From the NCBI RefSeq assembly GCF_026932795.1, contig NZ_JADPVH010000007.1:29291-93290 (forward strand): a stretch of 64,000 nucleotides of DNA. The letters run 5' to 3'. A program made the translations under genes and the position numbers. Shown piece after piece: positions 35,842 to 44,376 of this stretch. Numbering within the stretch: position 1 is the stretch's first letter; every line of letters begins with the position of its first letter. The notes beneath the pieces were generated by a model. The model did not search any database and had not been told where the DNA came from. It saw only the letters and a list, made by a program, of their open reading frames with translations. This stretch comes from Paenarthrobacter sp. Z7-10 (GTDB lineage: Bacteria; Actinomycetota; Actinomycetes; Actinomycetales; Micrococcaceae).

Positions 35842-36665
35842 GTTCGCCAACGAATGACCGTATCAAGACGCCGGCCGCGCCGGCCGCCACCCCCCTGGCC
35901 GAGAGGGAAACTTTGGTGCGGATCCAGGACGTGCACAAATTTTTCGGCTCCCACCATGTGCTCCGCGGCATCGACATGGAGGTCAAGCAGGGTGAGGTGT
36001 CGGTCATCATTGGGCCGTCCGGATCCGGAAAGTCCACGTTGCTGCGCTGCATCAACCTGCTGGAGACCATCAGTGCGGGCCGTATCTATGTCCGGGATGA
36101 GCTCATTGGCTACCGCGAGGTCAATGGCCGGCTGCACGATCTAACCACCAAGGGAATCGCCGGTCAGCGCCGCGAAATCGGCATGGTGTTCCAGCGCTTC
36201 AACCTGTTCCCACACCGCACCGCGGTGCAGAACATCATCGAGGCGCCCACCCAGGTCAAACGGCAGCCCAAGGCGAAGGCAAAGTCCAAGGCGCTGGAGC
36301 TGCTGGACCGGGTGGGGCTGGCCGACCACGCTAACCACTACCCGGCGCAGCTCTCGGGTGGCCAGCAGCAGCGGGTGGCCATTGCCCGGGCGCTGGCGAT
36401 GGAACCGGAGCTGATGCTCTTCGACGAGCCCACCTCTGCCCTGGATCCCGAGCTGGTCGGCGATGTGCTCAACGTGATGAAGGACCTGGCCGCCTCCGGC
36501 ATGACCATGATCGTGGTGACCCACGAAATTGGTTTTGCCCGCGAGGTTGGCGACACGCTGACGTTCATGGACGCCGGCGTGGTGGTGGAAAGCGGAGATC
36601 CGCGCGAGATCATCGCCAATCCGCAGCATGCCCGCACGCAGGAGTTCCTGGGCCGCGTGCTCTAG
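35838..36665 (+). CDS. Polar amino acid ABC transporter ATP-binding protein
   Basis: 275 residues, GlnQ/HisP-like: Walker [11 protein letters not shown]-loop [11 protein letters not shown], signature [16 protein letters not shown], Walker [15 protein letters not shown] and H-loop [11 protein letters not shown]. It powers import through the permease upstream. The gene ends at the convergent hairpin before menD. Confidence 0.95.
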   Translation: MSSPTNDRIKTPAAPAATPLAERETLVRIQDVHKFFGSHHVLRGIDMEVKQGEVSVIIGPSGSGKSTLLRCINLLETISAGRIYVRDELIGYREVNGRLHDLTTKGIAGQRREIGMVFQRFNLFPHRTAVQNIIEAPTQVKRQPKAKAKSKALELLDRVGLADHANHYPAQLSGGQQQRVAIARALAMEPELMLFDEPTSALDPELVGDVLNVMKDLAASGMTMIVVTHEIGFAREVGDTLTFMDAGVVVESGDPREIIANPQHARTQEFLGRVL

Positions 36666-36689
36666 CTGCAGCGCAACCCTTTGAGGTGG

Positions 36690-36729
36690 CACTGCGCTCT
36701 CATGTCGTTCCAAACATGGGCGCGCAGTG
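36690..36729. terminator. Bidirectional hairpin between convergent ABC and menD genes
   Basis: CACTGCGC (36690-36697) pairs perfectly with GCGCAGTG (36722-36729), and CATG with CATG inside it. It sits in the 69 bp between two converging stop codons, the usual place for a shared terminator. Confidence 0.7.
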
Positions 36730-36734
36730 TCAGC

Positions 36735-38567
36735 TCAACTGCCGTGAGGCGGCTCGACGGCGGCTGTTAAGGCCGCTGCGATAGCCCCGCGGAGCCGGGC
36801 ATGCAGCCGCTGCAGGCCCTCCCGGGAGCTGCGGATCTCCAGGATGGACCGGCCGGCCACCGGTTCCGCGAGCGCTGTTGCCAGTTCCTCCGTCGTCGAA
36901 ATCAGGCGGTGGCGGACGCCGTAACCACCGGCCAGCGCCGCCAGATCCGCCGCATGCGGTGTGCCAAAGAGGCGTTCGACGACGGCGGCGTACCGGGGGC
37001 TGCGGCCCAACGTGCCGTGCTCCAGCAGCGAAAAAATGCCGCCGCCGCCGTCGTTGAGCACAATCAGCTGCAGATCGGGCACGCGCTCCCCCGTACCCAG
37101 CAGCAACGCGCCCACGTCGTGCAGGAACGTCAGGTCACCAAGCAGGGCACGCACTGGTGTCCCGTTCGCCAGTGCAATGCCGGCCGCGGTGGCGAGCGTT
37201 CCGTCAATGCCGGCCAAACCTCGGTTGGCGTAGACGGGTGCTCCAGCATCCTGCTGCGGCCGGCCCGCCAAGTCCACATCCCGGATCGGATTGGACGATC
37301 CGAGCATCAGCGGCGCGGCGCGATGTTCCCACACCAGCCGGGCCACCTGCACACCCGTCAGCTCCGGTTCGCCGGCCAGCAGTTCCTCCAGAACAGTCTC
37401 TGATGCCGCCGCGGCGACCTGCCAGCGGTTCAGCCAGCCGGATGGGCCGTAGCCGGCGAAGTCGGCGAGCTCGGACCAGCCGGTAATAATCTGCTCGCTC
37501 CGGCGGCCTTGGACAAACCACGCCGCCGGACGCGGCAGATACAGCGCACGCTTCACATCCGCGCGCGCCAACAGCGCTGCCACCGGACGGGACAGCGTGG
37601 GCCGGCCGAAGACCACGACACGTTCGATATCCGGGCCCAAATGTTCCAGCAGCAACCGGTAGGGACCGACCGCGTTGGGTCCGAAGCGGGCATTGGAGGA
37701 CGGCTCGGCCAGCAGTGGCAGGTCCAGTGCGCGGGCAAACTCCTCCGCCGACGGTCCCGCTGCGTGTCCGGCCACCACCACAGTGCGCAAGCCAACCCCG
37801 CTGCTGCTGCTGCCCGAGGGCTGCAGACCAGGAGTTAGTTTGCCAGCGCCGGTACCTGCGCCGTCAGCGGCGGCACCGTCCGGCCATGACGGCATGTCCC
37901 GCAGCTGGCGCTCCATCCCGTCCAGCACGTCGTCGGTCCTATCCAGCAGCACGTCCGTGCCCTCCAGCAGCGCGTCTGTGCCCTCCGGAATGCCGCCGTC
38001 CGGCTCTGCCCAGCCACTGCCGTCGAGGGCAGGAGTCAGCGGGTCGCGGAAGGCCAGATTCAATTGCACCGGGCCTGCCGGCGTTCCGGGCAACCGTCCC
38101 TGCGCGGCGCTCAGCGCGGTTCCAATGGCCCCGCTCGGATCAGTCCCGGCCGGAACGTCGACGGCGAATCGCACGTGTTCGCCGAACAGGTCCAGTTGGA
38201 ACGTGGTCTGGTTGGCACCCGTCCCCCGCAATTCCTCGGGCCGGTCGGCGGAGACGATCAGCAGTGGAACGGCAGCATGGTTGGCCTCCATCACCGCCGG
38301 CAGCAGGTTCCCCACCGCTGTCCCGGAGGTTGTCACCGCGGCCGCGGGGGCACCGGATCCCAACGCCAGACCCAGCGCGGTGAAGCCGGCCACGCGCTCA
38401 TCGACGCGCACCACCAGCTCCAGCAGCCCGGCTCCCTCCGCCTCGGCCAGCGCGTAGGACAGCGGCGCACTCCGTGATCCCGGTGCCAGCACCACCTGCC
38501 GGACGCCGCCGTCGAGCAGTGCCTGAACCGCCAGCCGGGCGGCGTCCATCGAGCTAAGGGAACCCAT
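36735..38567 (-). CDS. menD: SEPHCHC synthase (2-succinyl-5-enolpyruvyl-6-hydroxy-3-cyclohexene-1-carboxylate synthase)
   Basis: About 610 residues of the thiamin-diphosphate family: VVLAPGSRSAPLSYALAEAE, RVDERVAGFTALG, TTSGTAVGNLLPAV and SADRPEELRGTGANQTT (all MenD-specific). The cofactor site follows: LLGDLTFLHDVGALLLG and VLNDGGGGIFSLLEHG. It adds the succinic semialdehyde unit from 2-oxoglutarate to isochorismate. An insert of ~60 residues rich in Asp/Gly (about residues 200-260) is unusual. The start is uncertain: ATG at 38567 or 38585, or further out at 38654; the conserved part begins just after 38567. Confidence 0.93.
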   Translation of the reverse strand: MGSLSSMDAARLAVQALLDGGVRQVVLAPGSRSAPLSYALAEAEGAGLLELVVRVDERVAGFTALGLALGSGAPAAAVTTSGTAVGNLLPAVMEANHAAVPLLIVSADRPEELRGTGANQTTFQLDLFGEHVRFAVDVPAGTDPSGAIGTALSAAQGRLPGTPAGPVQLNLAFRDPLTPALDGSGWAEPDGGIPEGTDALLEGTDVLLDRTDDVLDGMERQLRDMPSWPDGAAADGAGTGAGKLTPGLQPSGSSSSGVGLRTVVVAGHAAGPSAEEFARALDLPLLAEPSSNARFGPNAVGPYRLLLEHLGPDIERVVVFGRPTLSRPVAALLARADVKRALYLPRPAAWFVQGRRSEQIITGWSELADFAGYGPSGWLNRWQVAAAASETVLEELLAGEPELTGVQVARLVWEHRAAPLMLGSSNPIRDVDLAGRPQQDAGAPVYANRGLAGIDGTLATAAGIALANGTPVRALLGDLTFLHDVGALLLGTGERVPDLQLIVLNDGGGGIFSLLEHGTLGRSPRYAAVVERLFGTPHAADLAALAGGYGVRHRLISTTEELATALAEPVAGRSILEIRSSREGLQRLHARLRGAIAAALTAAVEPPHGS

Positions 38568-38643
38568 CCCTCCATCTAAGCGCATCAGCAGCAGCCTTGC
38601 GGCGCATCCAAAAGCATGGCCGGTACGGGTCAGGCTGCCGTCA

Positions 38644-38672
38644 TGGACAAACAACTCATGTACAAATATGAC
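38644..38672 (+). promoter_or_regulatory. Candidate promoter ahead of the SAM riboswitch
   Basis: TGGACA (38644-38649) and TATGAC (38667-38672) are separated by 17 bp, leaving about 40 nt of leader before the aptamer. Pattern match only. Confidence 0.35.
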
Positions 38673-38718
38673 GCAACACTGGCCAGCCGACGGTCATTTC
38701 GTGTTTAGTAGGTCAGGA

Positions 38719-38812
38719 CCATCCCGAGCGGCCGAGATACCTGGATCGATGAAACCGCAGCAACCCCCTGGCACTCAACAGTGCAGGACGGTGCTAATGC
38801 CAGGACCGATGG
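38719..38812 (+). promoter_or_regulatory. SAM-I (S-box) riboswitch
   Basis: The class hallmarks are all present in order: GAGCGGCCGAGA, CTGGATCGATGAAACC, GCAACC, a P3-P4-like stem region GGCACT...AGTGC and the very conserved GGTGCTAATGCC. The closing helix P1 is CCATC (38719-38723) with GATGG (38808-38812). The P1 3' strand runs into GGAG (38811-38814), seven bases before the acs ATG at 38822, so bound SAM should hide the ribosome binding site and turn translation off. No separate terminator hairpin is needed or seen. It should switch on the acs-sfnG-metY operon when methionine/SAM is scarce. Confidence 0.92.
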
Positions 38813-38821
38813 AGTTTCCTC

Positions 38822-40867
38822 ATGACGACGCACCACTTTCCCGTGGACCAACATCCGGCACCGCAACCGACCCCGCTTCCCGGCCCCCTGCGCCCCGATT
38901 CCAATCCCAACCCCACAGACTCCAACCCCACCCGCTCCAACGGTGATCGGGTGGCGTTCTGGGCGGAGGCTGCCCGCGAGCTGGACTGGGAACAGCCGTG
39001 GCACACCACGCATACCTTCGAGCCGGCGGGCCCGCAGCCGCTGAGCGTACCTAAAATCCAATGGTTCGCCGGTGGGCGCCTGAATGTCGCGGTTAACTGC
39101 GTGGACCGGCACGTGGCCGCCGGCCATGGCGCGAGGACTGCGCTCTACTTTGAGGGCGAACCGGGCGACCGGCGCGCCATCAGCTACGCCGAACTCCAGC
39201 AGGAGGTCTGCCGGGCAGCCAACGCCTTGACCGCACTGGGGATCGGCAAGGGCGACCGGGTGGTCATCTACCTGCCGGTGATTCCGGAAACGATCATCAT
39301 CACACTGGCCGTGGCCCGGATCGGCGCCATCCATTCACTGGTCTTCGGCGGGTTCTCCGCCGAATCCCTGCGCTTCCGGGTGGAGGACACCGGAGCTAAA
39401 CTGCTGGTCACCTCGGACGGCCAGTACCGCCGCGGCAGCACCGTCGAGGTCAAGACCACTGCGGATGCCGCCGTCGCCGGGCAGAGCGCCATCGAGCACG
39501 TGCTGGTGGTCAGGCGTACCGGCTCGGCGATCGATTGGACGCCCGGCCGCGATCGTTGGTGGCATGACGTGGTTGGCACAGCCAGCGATGTCCATGCAGC
39601 TGAAGCCTTTGACGCTGAAACGCCGCTGTTCATCATGTACACCTCGGGCACCACCGGCAAGCCGAAGGGCCTGCTGCACACTTCCGGTGGCTACCTGACC
39701 CAGGCCGCACAGAGTTTCCGCTTCCTGTTCAGCAATCCGGATCCGGCGCAGCGTGCTGCGGACGTGCACTGGTGTACCGCGGATTTGGCCTGGGTCACCG
39801 CGCACACCTACGAGATTTACGGTCCACTCGCCAACGGCGCCAGCCAGGTGATCTACGAGGGCACGCCCAACGTTCCGGATCCGGGCAGGCATTTCGAGAT
39901 CATCGAGCGGTACGGCGTCACCAGCTATTACACCGCCCCCACGCTGGTCCGCGCGCTGATGGGTTGGTTCCCCGACGGCATCCCCGCCCACCACAACGTC
40001 TCTTCGATCCGGCTGCTGGGCACCGTCGGCGAGGCTATCAATCCCGCGGCGTGGCAGTGGTTCCGCGCCCATCTCGGTGCGGGTACCGCGCCCGTGGTCG
40101 ACACCTGGTGGCAGTCCGAAACGGGCGCCGCGGTACTCTCACCTCGACCGGGCGACGCGGCATTCAAGCCGGGTTGCGCGTCCCGACCGCTGCCTGGCCT
40201 GAGTGCGCTGATCGTCGACGACGACGGCGTTCAGGTTCCGCCCGGCGTGCACGGCTCGCTGGTGCTGGATGGACCGGGGCCGGGGATGGCCCGCGCAGTG
40301 TGGGGAAACCCGCAGCGCTATCTGGATTCGTATTGGCGCCAATACGCCGCGCAGGGGTATTTCCTCACCGGTGACGGTGCTAAATACGACGACGACGGCC
40401 ACGCCTGGATTCTGGGACGCACCGATGATGTGCTCAACGTTTCCGGTCACCGGCTCTCCAGCATTGAGATCGAATCGGCGCTGGTGTCCCATCCCCTGGT
40501 CGTGGAGGCAGGCGTGGCATCGGTTGCAGATCCGCTGACAGGGCATGCGATCGTGGCCTTCGTGGTGCTGCGTCCGGAAGCGGCTTCAGCCGCTGCGGCC
40601 GCGGCCGCCAGTTCAGTCAATGCGGTGCGTTCAGTCAGTGAGATACTGCGCGCCCACGTGGCCCAGCAGATCGGTCCGATCGCCAAGCCGTCCGCCGTCG
40701 TCGTCGTCCCGGACGTACCCAAGACCCGCTCCGGCAAGATCCTGCGCCGGCTGCTCAGTCAACTCTACGAAGGCGCCCCAACTGGGGACACCGCGTCGCT
40801 CCAGAACGCAACATCCATCGCCGGCATTACCGCGGCCCTGGCACAACGGAAGAAGGAAACCGCATGA
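38822..40867 (+). CDS. acs: Acetyl-CoA synthetase-like AMP-forming acyl-CoA ligase
   Basis: 681 residues. The core matches acetate-CoA ligase: VPKIQWFAGGRLNVAVNCVDRH, the AMP-binding FIMYTSGTTGKPKG, ADLAWVTAHTYEIYGPL (Trp of the small acyl pocket), DTWWQSETG, YFLTGDGAKYDDDGHAWILGRTDDVLNVSGHR and KTRSGKILRRLL with the catalytic lysine. It would make acetyl-CoA from acetate. In this SAM-controlled operon it may supply acetyl-CoA for O-acetylhomoserine, the MetY substrate (inference). The first ~45 residues are Pro/Asn-rich and unconserved. The stop overlaps the sfnG ATG. Confidence 0.9.
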   Translation: MTTHHFPVDQHPAPQPTPLPGPLRPDSNPNPTDSNPTRSNGDRVAFWAEAARELDWEQPWHTTHTFEPAGPQPLSVPKIQWFAGGRLNVAVNCVDRHVAAGHGARTALYFEGEPGDRRAISYAELQQEVCRAANALTALGIGKGDRVVIYLPVIPETIIITLAVARIGAIHSLVFGGFSAESLRFRVEDTGAKLLVTSDGQYRRGSTVEVKTTADAAVAGQSAIEHVLVVRRTGSAIDWTPGRDRWWHDVVGTASDVHAAEAFDAETPLFIMYTSGTTGKPKGLLHTSGGYLTQAAQSFRFLFSNPDPAQRAADVHWCTADLAWVTAHTYEIYGPLANGASQVIYEGTPNVPDPGRHFEIIERYGVTSYYTAPTLVRALMGWFPDGIPAHHNVSSIRLLGTVGEAINPAAWQWFRAHLGAGTAPVVDTWWQSETGAAVLSPRPGDAAFKPGCASRPLPGLSALIVDDDGVQVPPGVHGSLVLDGPGPGMARAVWGNPQRYLDSYWRQYAAQGYFLTGDGAKYDDDGHAWILGRTDDVLNVSGHRLSSIEIESALVSHPLVVEAGVASVADPLTGHAIVAFVVLRPEAASAAAAAAASSVNAVRSVSEILRAHVAQQIGPIAKPSAVVVVPDVPKTRSGKILRRLLSQLYEGAPTGDTASLQNATSIAGITAALAQRKKETA

Positions 40868-42042
40868 GCACCCTCCCCGCACCCCGGATCGACCTTTCCA
40901 CGCCGCTGAAATTTGCCTACTGGGTTCCCAACGTCTCCGGCGGCCTGGTGGTCAGCACCATTGAACAGCGCACCGATTACAGCTTCGACTACAACAAGAA
41001 GCTGGCGCGGATCGCCGAGAACAGCGGCTTTGAGTACGCCCTCACTCAGGCCCGCTACGCGGCCTCCTATGGTGCTGACAAACAGCACGAGGCCACCAGC
41101 TTTTCGCTGGCCCTGCTCGGTGCCACGGAGCGGCTGAAGGTGATCGCCGCAGTGCACCCGGGCATGTGGCACCCGGGGGTGCTGGCCAAGTTCATGATCA
41201 CCGCCGACCAACTCTCCAATGGCCGCGCCGCCGTGAATGTGGTGTCCGGCTGGCTCAAGGACGAGTTCGTCAACTTCGGCTTGCCCTGGCTTGAACACGA
41301 CGAGCGCTATGTGCGCACCGAGGAGTTCATTCGGGTGCTGCGTGGGCTGTGGACCGAGCAGGGATACTCCCAGCAGGGTAAGTACTACAACATCAACAAC
41401 TTCACCTTGAAGCCGTCGCCGGTGGACGTTCCCGGACGGCCCCACCCGGAGGTCTTTTTCGGCGGCAACTCCACCGCCGCCCAGGCCACGGCCGGCCGCG
41501 TGGCGGACTGGTACTTCTCCAACGGCAAGGATCTTGAAGGCTTCAGCGAAAACATCGCCGGCGTGACGGCCTCCGCCGCCGAGGTGGGCCGCCGGCCGCG
41601 ATTCGGCCTCAACGGCTTCGTGATAGCCGGCGATTCCGAGAAGGAGGCGCGTGAAACTTTGCGCGAAATCGTGGCCAAGGCGCACAAACCCGCCGTGCAG
41701 GGATTCCGCGACGCCGTCCAGGAGGCCGGCGCCTCGACCAAGGATGGAAAGGGAATGTGGGCCGATTCCTCCTTCGAGGATCTGATTCAGTACAACGATG
41801 GTTTCAAGACCCAGCTGATCGGAACGCCGGAGCAGATCGCCACCCGGATCGTGGAGTACAAGAAACGCGGCGTGAACCTGATGCTGACCTGCTACCTGCA
41901 TTTCCAGGAGGAGGTGGCGGCGTTCGGCCGGGACATCCTGCCGATCGTGCGCGAACTCGAGTCCGAGGCCGCCCGTGCGCACGGAACCGAGCTGAACAAC
42001 GATTTGCTTCCCGTCACCGCCCTGCAGGGAGCGTCCGCCTGA
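40864..42042 (+). CDS. sfnG: Dimethylsulfone-type FMNH2-dependent monooxygenase
   Basis: 392 residues of the bacterial luciferase-like superfamily. PLKFAYWVPNVSGGLVVS at the start, RAAVNVVSGWLKDEF, HDERYVRTEEFIRVLRGLW, ADWYFSNG and SFEDLIQYNDGFKTQLIGTPEQIA fit SfnG closely. SfnG oxidises dimethylsulfone to methanesulfinate with FMNH2 and oxygen. The flavin reductase needed for FMNH2 is encoded at the end of the same operon. Its role here is sulfur scavenging for methionine, supported by the riboswitch and the metY gene. Related alkanesulfonate monooxygenases are the alternative. Confidence 0.9.
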   Translation: MSTLPAPRIDLSTPLKFAYWVPNVSGGLVVSTIEQRTDYSFDYNKKLARIAENSGFEYALTQARYAASYGADKQHEATSFSLALLGATERLKVIAAVHPGMWHPGVLAKFMITADQLSNGRAAVNVVSGWLKDEFVNFGLPWLEHDERYVRTEEFIRVLRGLWTEQGYSQQGKYYNINNFTLKPSPVDVPGRPHPEVFFGGNSTAAQATAGRVADWYFSNGKDLEGFSENIAGVTASAAEVGRRPRFGLNGFVIAGDSEKEARETLREIVAKAHKPAVQGFRDAVQEAGASTKDGKGMWADSSFEDLIQYNDGFKTQLIGTPEQIATRIVEYKKRGVNLMLTCYLHFQEEVAAFGRDILPIVRELESEAARAHGTELNNDLLPVTALQGASA

Positions 42043-43412
42043 TGGCTGAGCACAGCTTCGGCTTCCGCACCCGTGCCCTGCACGCCGGCGGGACGCCCGA
42101 TGCGGAGCATGGTGCACGCGCGGTGCCGATCTACCAAACCACCTCGTTCGTGTTCAAGGACACCGACGACGCCGCCAGCCTCTTTGCGCTGCAGAAGTAC
42201 GGCAACATCTACTCCCGGATCGGCAATCCCACGGTGGCCGCGTTCGAGGAGCGGATCGCCTCGCTGGAGGGCGGCATCGGTGCGGTCGCGACGTCGTCGG
42301 GCATGTCCGCCGAGTTCATCGCCTTCGCGGCGCTGGCCGGCAGCGGGGACCACATCGTGGCTTCCTCGCAGCTGTACGGCGGAACCATTACCCAGCTTGA
42401 TGTGACGCTTCGCCGCTTCGGGGTGGAGACGACTTTCGTGCCCGGTACGGATCCGGCGGACTACGCCGCGGCGATCCGGGAGAACACCAAGGCCGTGTAT
42501 GCGGAAATCGTCGCCAACCCCTCCGGCGACATTGCTGACATCGAAGGGCTGGCTCGGGTGGCACATGAGGCCGGAGTGCCGCTGGTGGTCGACGCTACTC
42601 TTTCCACGCCGTACTTGGTGCGGCCCATCGAGCACGGCGCGGACATCGTAATTCACTCAGCCACCAAGTTCCTCGGCGGCCACGGCACCACGCTGGGCGG
42701 CGTCGTCGTCGAATCCGGAAAGTTCAACTGGGGCAACGGGAAATTCCCCACTATGACCGAGCCGGTGGCCTCCTACGGCAACGTTTCCTGGTGGGAAAAC
42801 TTCGGCGAATACGGTTTCCTGACCAAACTGCGCTCCGAGCAGTTGCGCGACATTGGCCCCGCGCTGACACCGCTTGCCGCGTTCGCGCTGCTGCAGGGAG
42901 TGGAAACCCTTCCGCAGCGCCTCGACGAGCACCTGAAGAATGCGCTGGCCGTCGCACAGTGGCTGGATGGCGATGACCGAGTGTCCTATGTCAAGTACGC
43001 CGGACTGCCTTCACACCCACACCATGAACGGGCCAAGAGGTACCTGCCGTTGGGGCCCGGGTCGGTCTTCTCCTTCGGAGTCGCCGGTGGCCGGGCGGCC
43101 GGCCGGGCGTTCATCGATGCGCTGCAGCTGGCCAGCCACCTGGCCAACATCGGCGATTGTAAGACGCTGGTGATCCACCCGGGATCCACCACGCATCAGC
43201 AGCTGTCCGCCGAACACCTCGCGGCCGCCGGAATTCCCGAGGATCTGATCCGGATCTCGGTGGGGATCGAAGACCTGGCGGACATCCTCTGGGACCTCGA
43301 CCAGGCTCTGGACGCGGCTCAACGCGCAACCGGCCCCGCCGAGGGCAGCACGGCCGAGGGCAGCACGGCCCACGCCAACACCACCGAAGCACGTGAAGGA
43401 GCCACCGCATGA
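42042..43412 (+). CDS. metY: O-acetylhomoserine aminocarboxypropyltransferase (sulfhydrylase)
   Basis: 456 residues of the Cys/Met metabolism PLP family: TRALHAGGTPDAEHGARAVPIYQTTSFVF, YSRIGNPT, the PLP lysine in IHSATKFLGGHG, and NIGDCKTLVIHPGSTTHQQL. It replaces the acetyl group of O-acetylhomoserine with sulfide (giving homocysteine) or methanethiol (giving methionine). A Ser/Thr/Gly-rich tail of ~30 residues with a short repeat (AEGST AEGST) is extra. I chose the ATG at 42042, which overlaps the sfnG stop. The next gene starts inside its stop (ATGA). Confidence 0.95.
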   Translation: MAEHSFGFRTRALHAGGTPDAEHGARAVPIYQTTSFVFKDTDDAASLFALQKYGNIYSRIGNPTVAAFEERIASLEGGIGAVATSSGMSAEFIAFAALAGSGDHIVASSQLYGGTITQLDVTLRRFGVETTFVPGTDPADYAAAIRENTKAVYAEIVANPSGDIADIEGLARVAHEAGVPLVVDATLSTPYLVRPIEHGADIVIHSATKFLGGHGTTLGGVVVESGKFNWGNGKFPTMTEPVASYGNVSWWENFGEYGFLTKLRSEQLRDIGPALTPLAAFALLQGVETLPQRLDEHLKNALAVAQWLDGDDRVSYVKYAGLPSHPHHERAKRYLPLGPGSVFSFGVAGGRAAGRAFIDALQLASHLANIGDCKTLVIHPGSTTHQQLSAEHLAAAGIPEDLIRISVGIEDLADILWDLDQALDAAQRATGPAEGSTAEGSTAHANTTEAREGATA

Positions 43413-43906
43413 GCAACGCCCACACTGACCGCACGTGGCAGGGGCCTTCCGCCGCCGACCGCCTAGGCATCCTCCGTAACGCCAAATCCATCGCCATCAT
43501 CGGCGCCTCGGACAAGCCCTCCCGGGCGTCCTACTTCGTGGCCACCTACCTCGCCTCCACCTCGTACCGGGTCTACTACGTAAACCCCGTGGTCAAGGAA
43601 ATCCTGGGCCAGCGCACCTATGCCTCGCTGGCCGAGGTGCCGGAACCGGTGGACATTGTCGATGTCTTCCGCAAGCACGATGACCTGCCCGGGGTGCTGC
43701 AGGAGTCCATCGCCGCCGGCGCCAAGAACCTTTGGCTGCAGCTGGGCTCCTGGCACGAGGCGGTGGCTCGGAAAGCGGAGGCGGCTGGCCTGGGCGTGGT
43801 GATGGACCGCTGCGTCAAGATCGAGCATGCTCGCTTCCACGGTGGCCTGCATCTGGCGGGATTCAACACGGGCGTCATCTCCGCCAAGCGTCAGGTACTG
43901 GCGTGA
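43409..43906 (+). CDS. CoA-binding (YccU-like) Rossmann protein
   Basis: 165 residues: SIAIIGASDKPSRASYFVATYL near residue 27, YVNPVVKEILGQRTYASLAEVPEPVDIVDVF and AGLGVVMDRCVKIEH. These are marks of the small CoA-binding proteins related to the N-terminal domain of succinyl-CoA synthetase alpha. No enzyme activity is known for this group that I can assign. In other bacteria such genes are also found beside O-acetylhomoserine sulfhydrylase. It is coupled to metY by ATGA and to the flavin reductase by GTGA. Confidence 0.88.
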   Translation: MSNAHTDRTWQGPSAADRLGILRNAKSIAIIGASDKPSRASYFVATYLASTSYRVYYVNPVVKEILGQRTYASLAEVPEPVDIVDVFRKHDDLPGVLQESIAAGAKNLWLQLGSWHEAVARKAEAAGLGVVMDRCVKIEHARFHGGLHLAGFNTGVISAKRQVLA

Positions 43907-44376
43907 AAACATTGGATGCATCCACGCTCCAACGGGAAGTCCTGGGGCGCTTCGCTTCGGGCATCGCCGTCGTGACAGCCATCGGCAGGAGTGGCCCGAT
44001 CGGCTTCACTTGCCAATCCTTTGCCTCTCTCTCGCTGAACCCGCCACTGGTGAGCTTCAGCCCCTCCCGCAGCTCGAGCACCTGGCCGCGGATCCGCGAG
44101 GCGGAGAGCTTTTGCATCAACGTCCTCTCACACGAGCACGAAAGTATCAGCAACGCCTTCGCCCGCTCCGGCAGCGACAAGTTCGCCAACGTCGGCTGGA
44201 CCCCGGCCCCCTCCGGTGCCCCCATTCTGGACGGTGTGATCGCCTGGGCGGACTGCACACTGTGGGCGGAGTACGACGGCGGCGACCACACCATTGTTTC
44301 GGCCCGGGTCCACAGCCTCGCCGAGGGCGGTGACAGCCCTCCCCTGCTCTTCTACCGCGGCGGCTACGGCCTCTGA
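43903..44376 (+). CDS. Flavin reductase-like FMN-binding protein
   Basis: 157 residues. The flavin reductase domain is plain: EVLGRFASGIAVVTAI, GFTCQSFASLSLNPPLVSFSPSRSSSTWP, FCINVLSHEHESISNAFA and a C-terminal PLLFYRGGYG. It should reduce FMN with NAD(P)H and hand FMNH2 to the SfnG-type monooxygenase of this operon. The GTG start (43903) overlaps the preceding stop. The end overlaps the convergent menC end by 13 bp. Confidence 0.9.
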   Translation: MKTLDASTLQREVLGRFASGIAVVTAIGRSGPIGFTCQSFASLSLNPPLVSFSPSRSSSTWPRIREAESFCINVLSHEHESISNAFARSGSDKFANVGWTPAPSGAPILDGVIAWADCTLWAEYDGGDHTIVSARVHSLAEGGDSPPLLFYRGGYGL

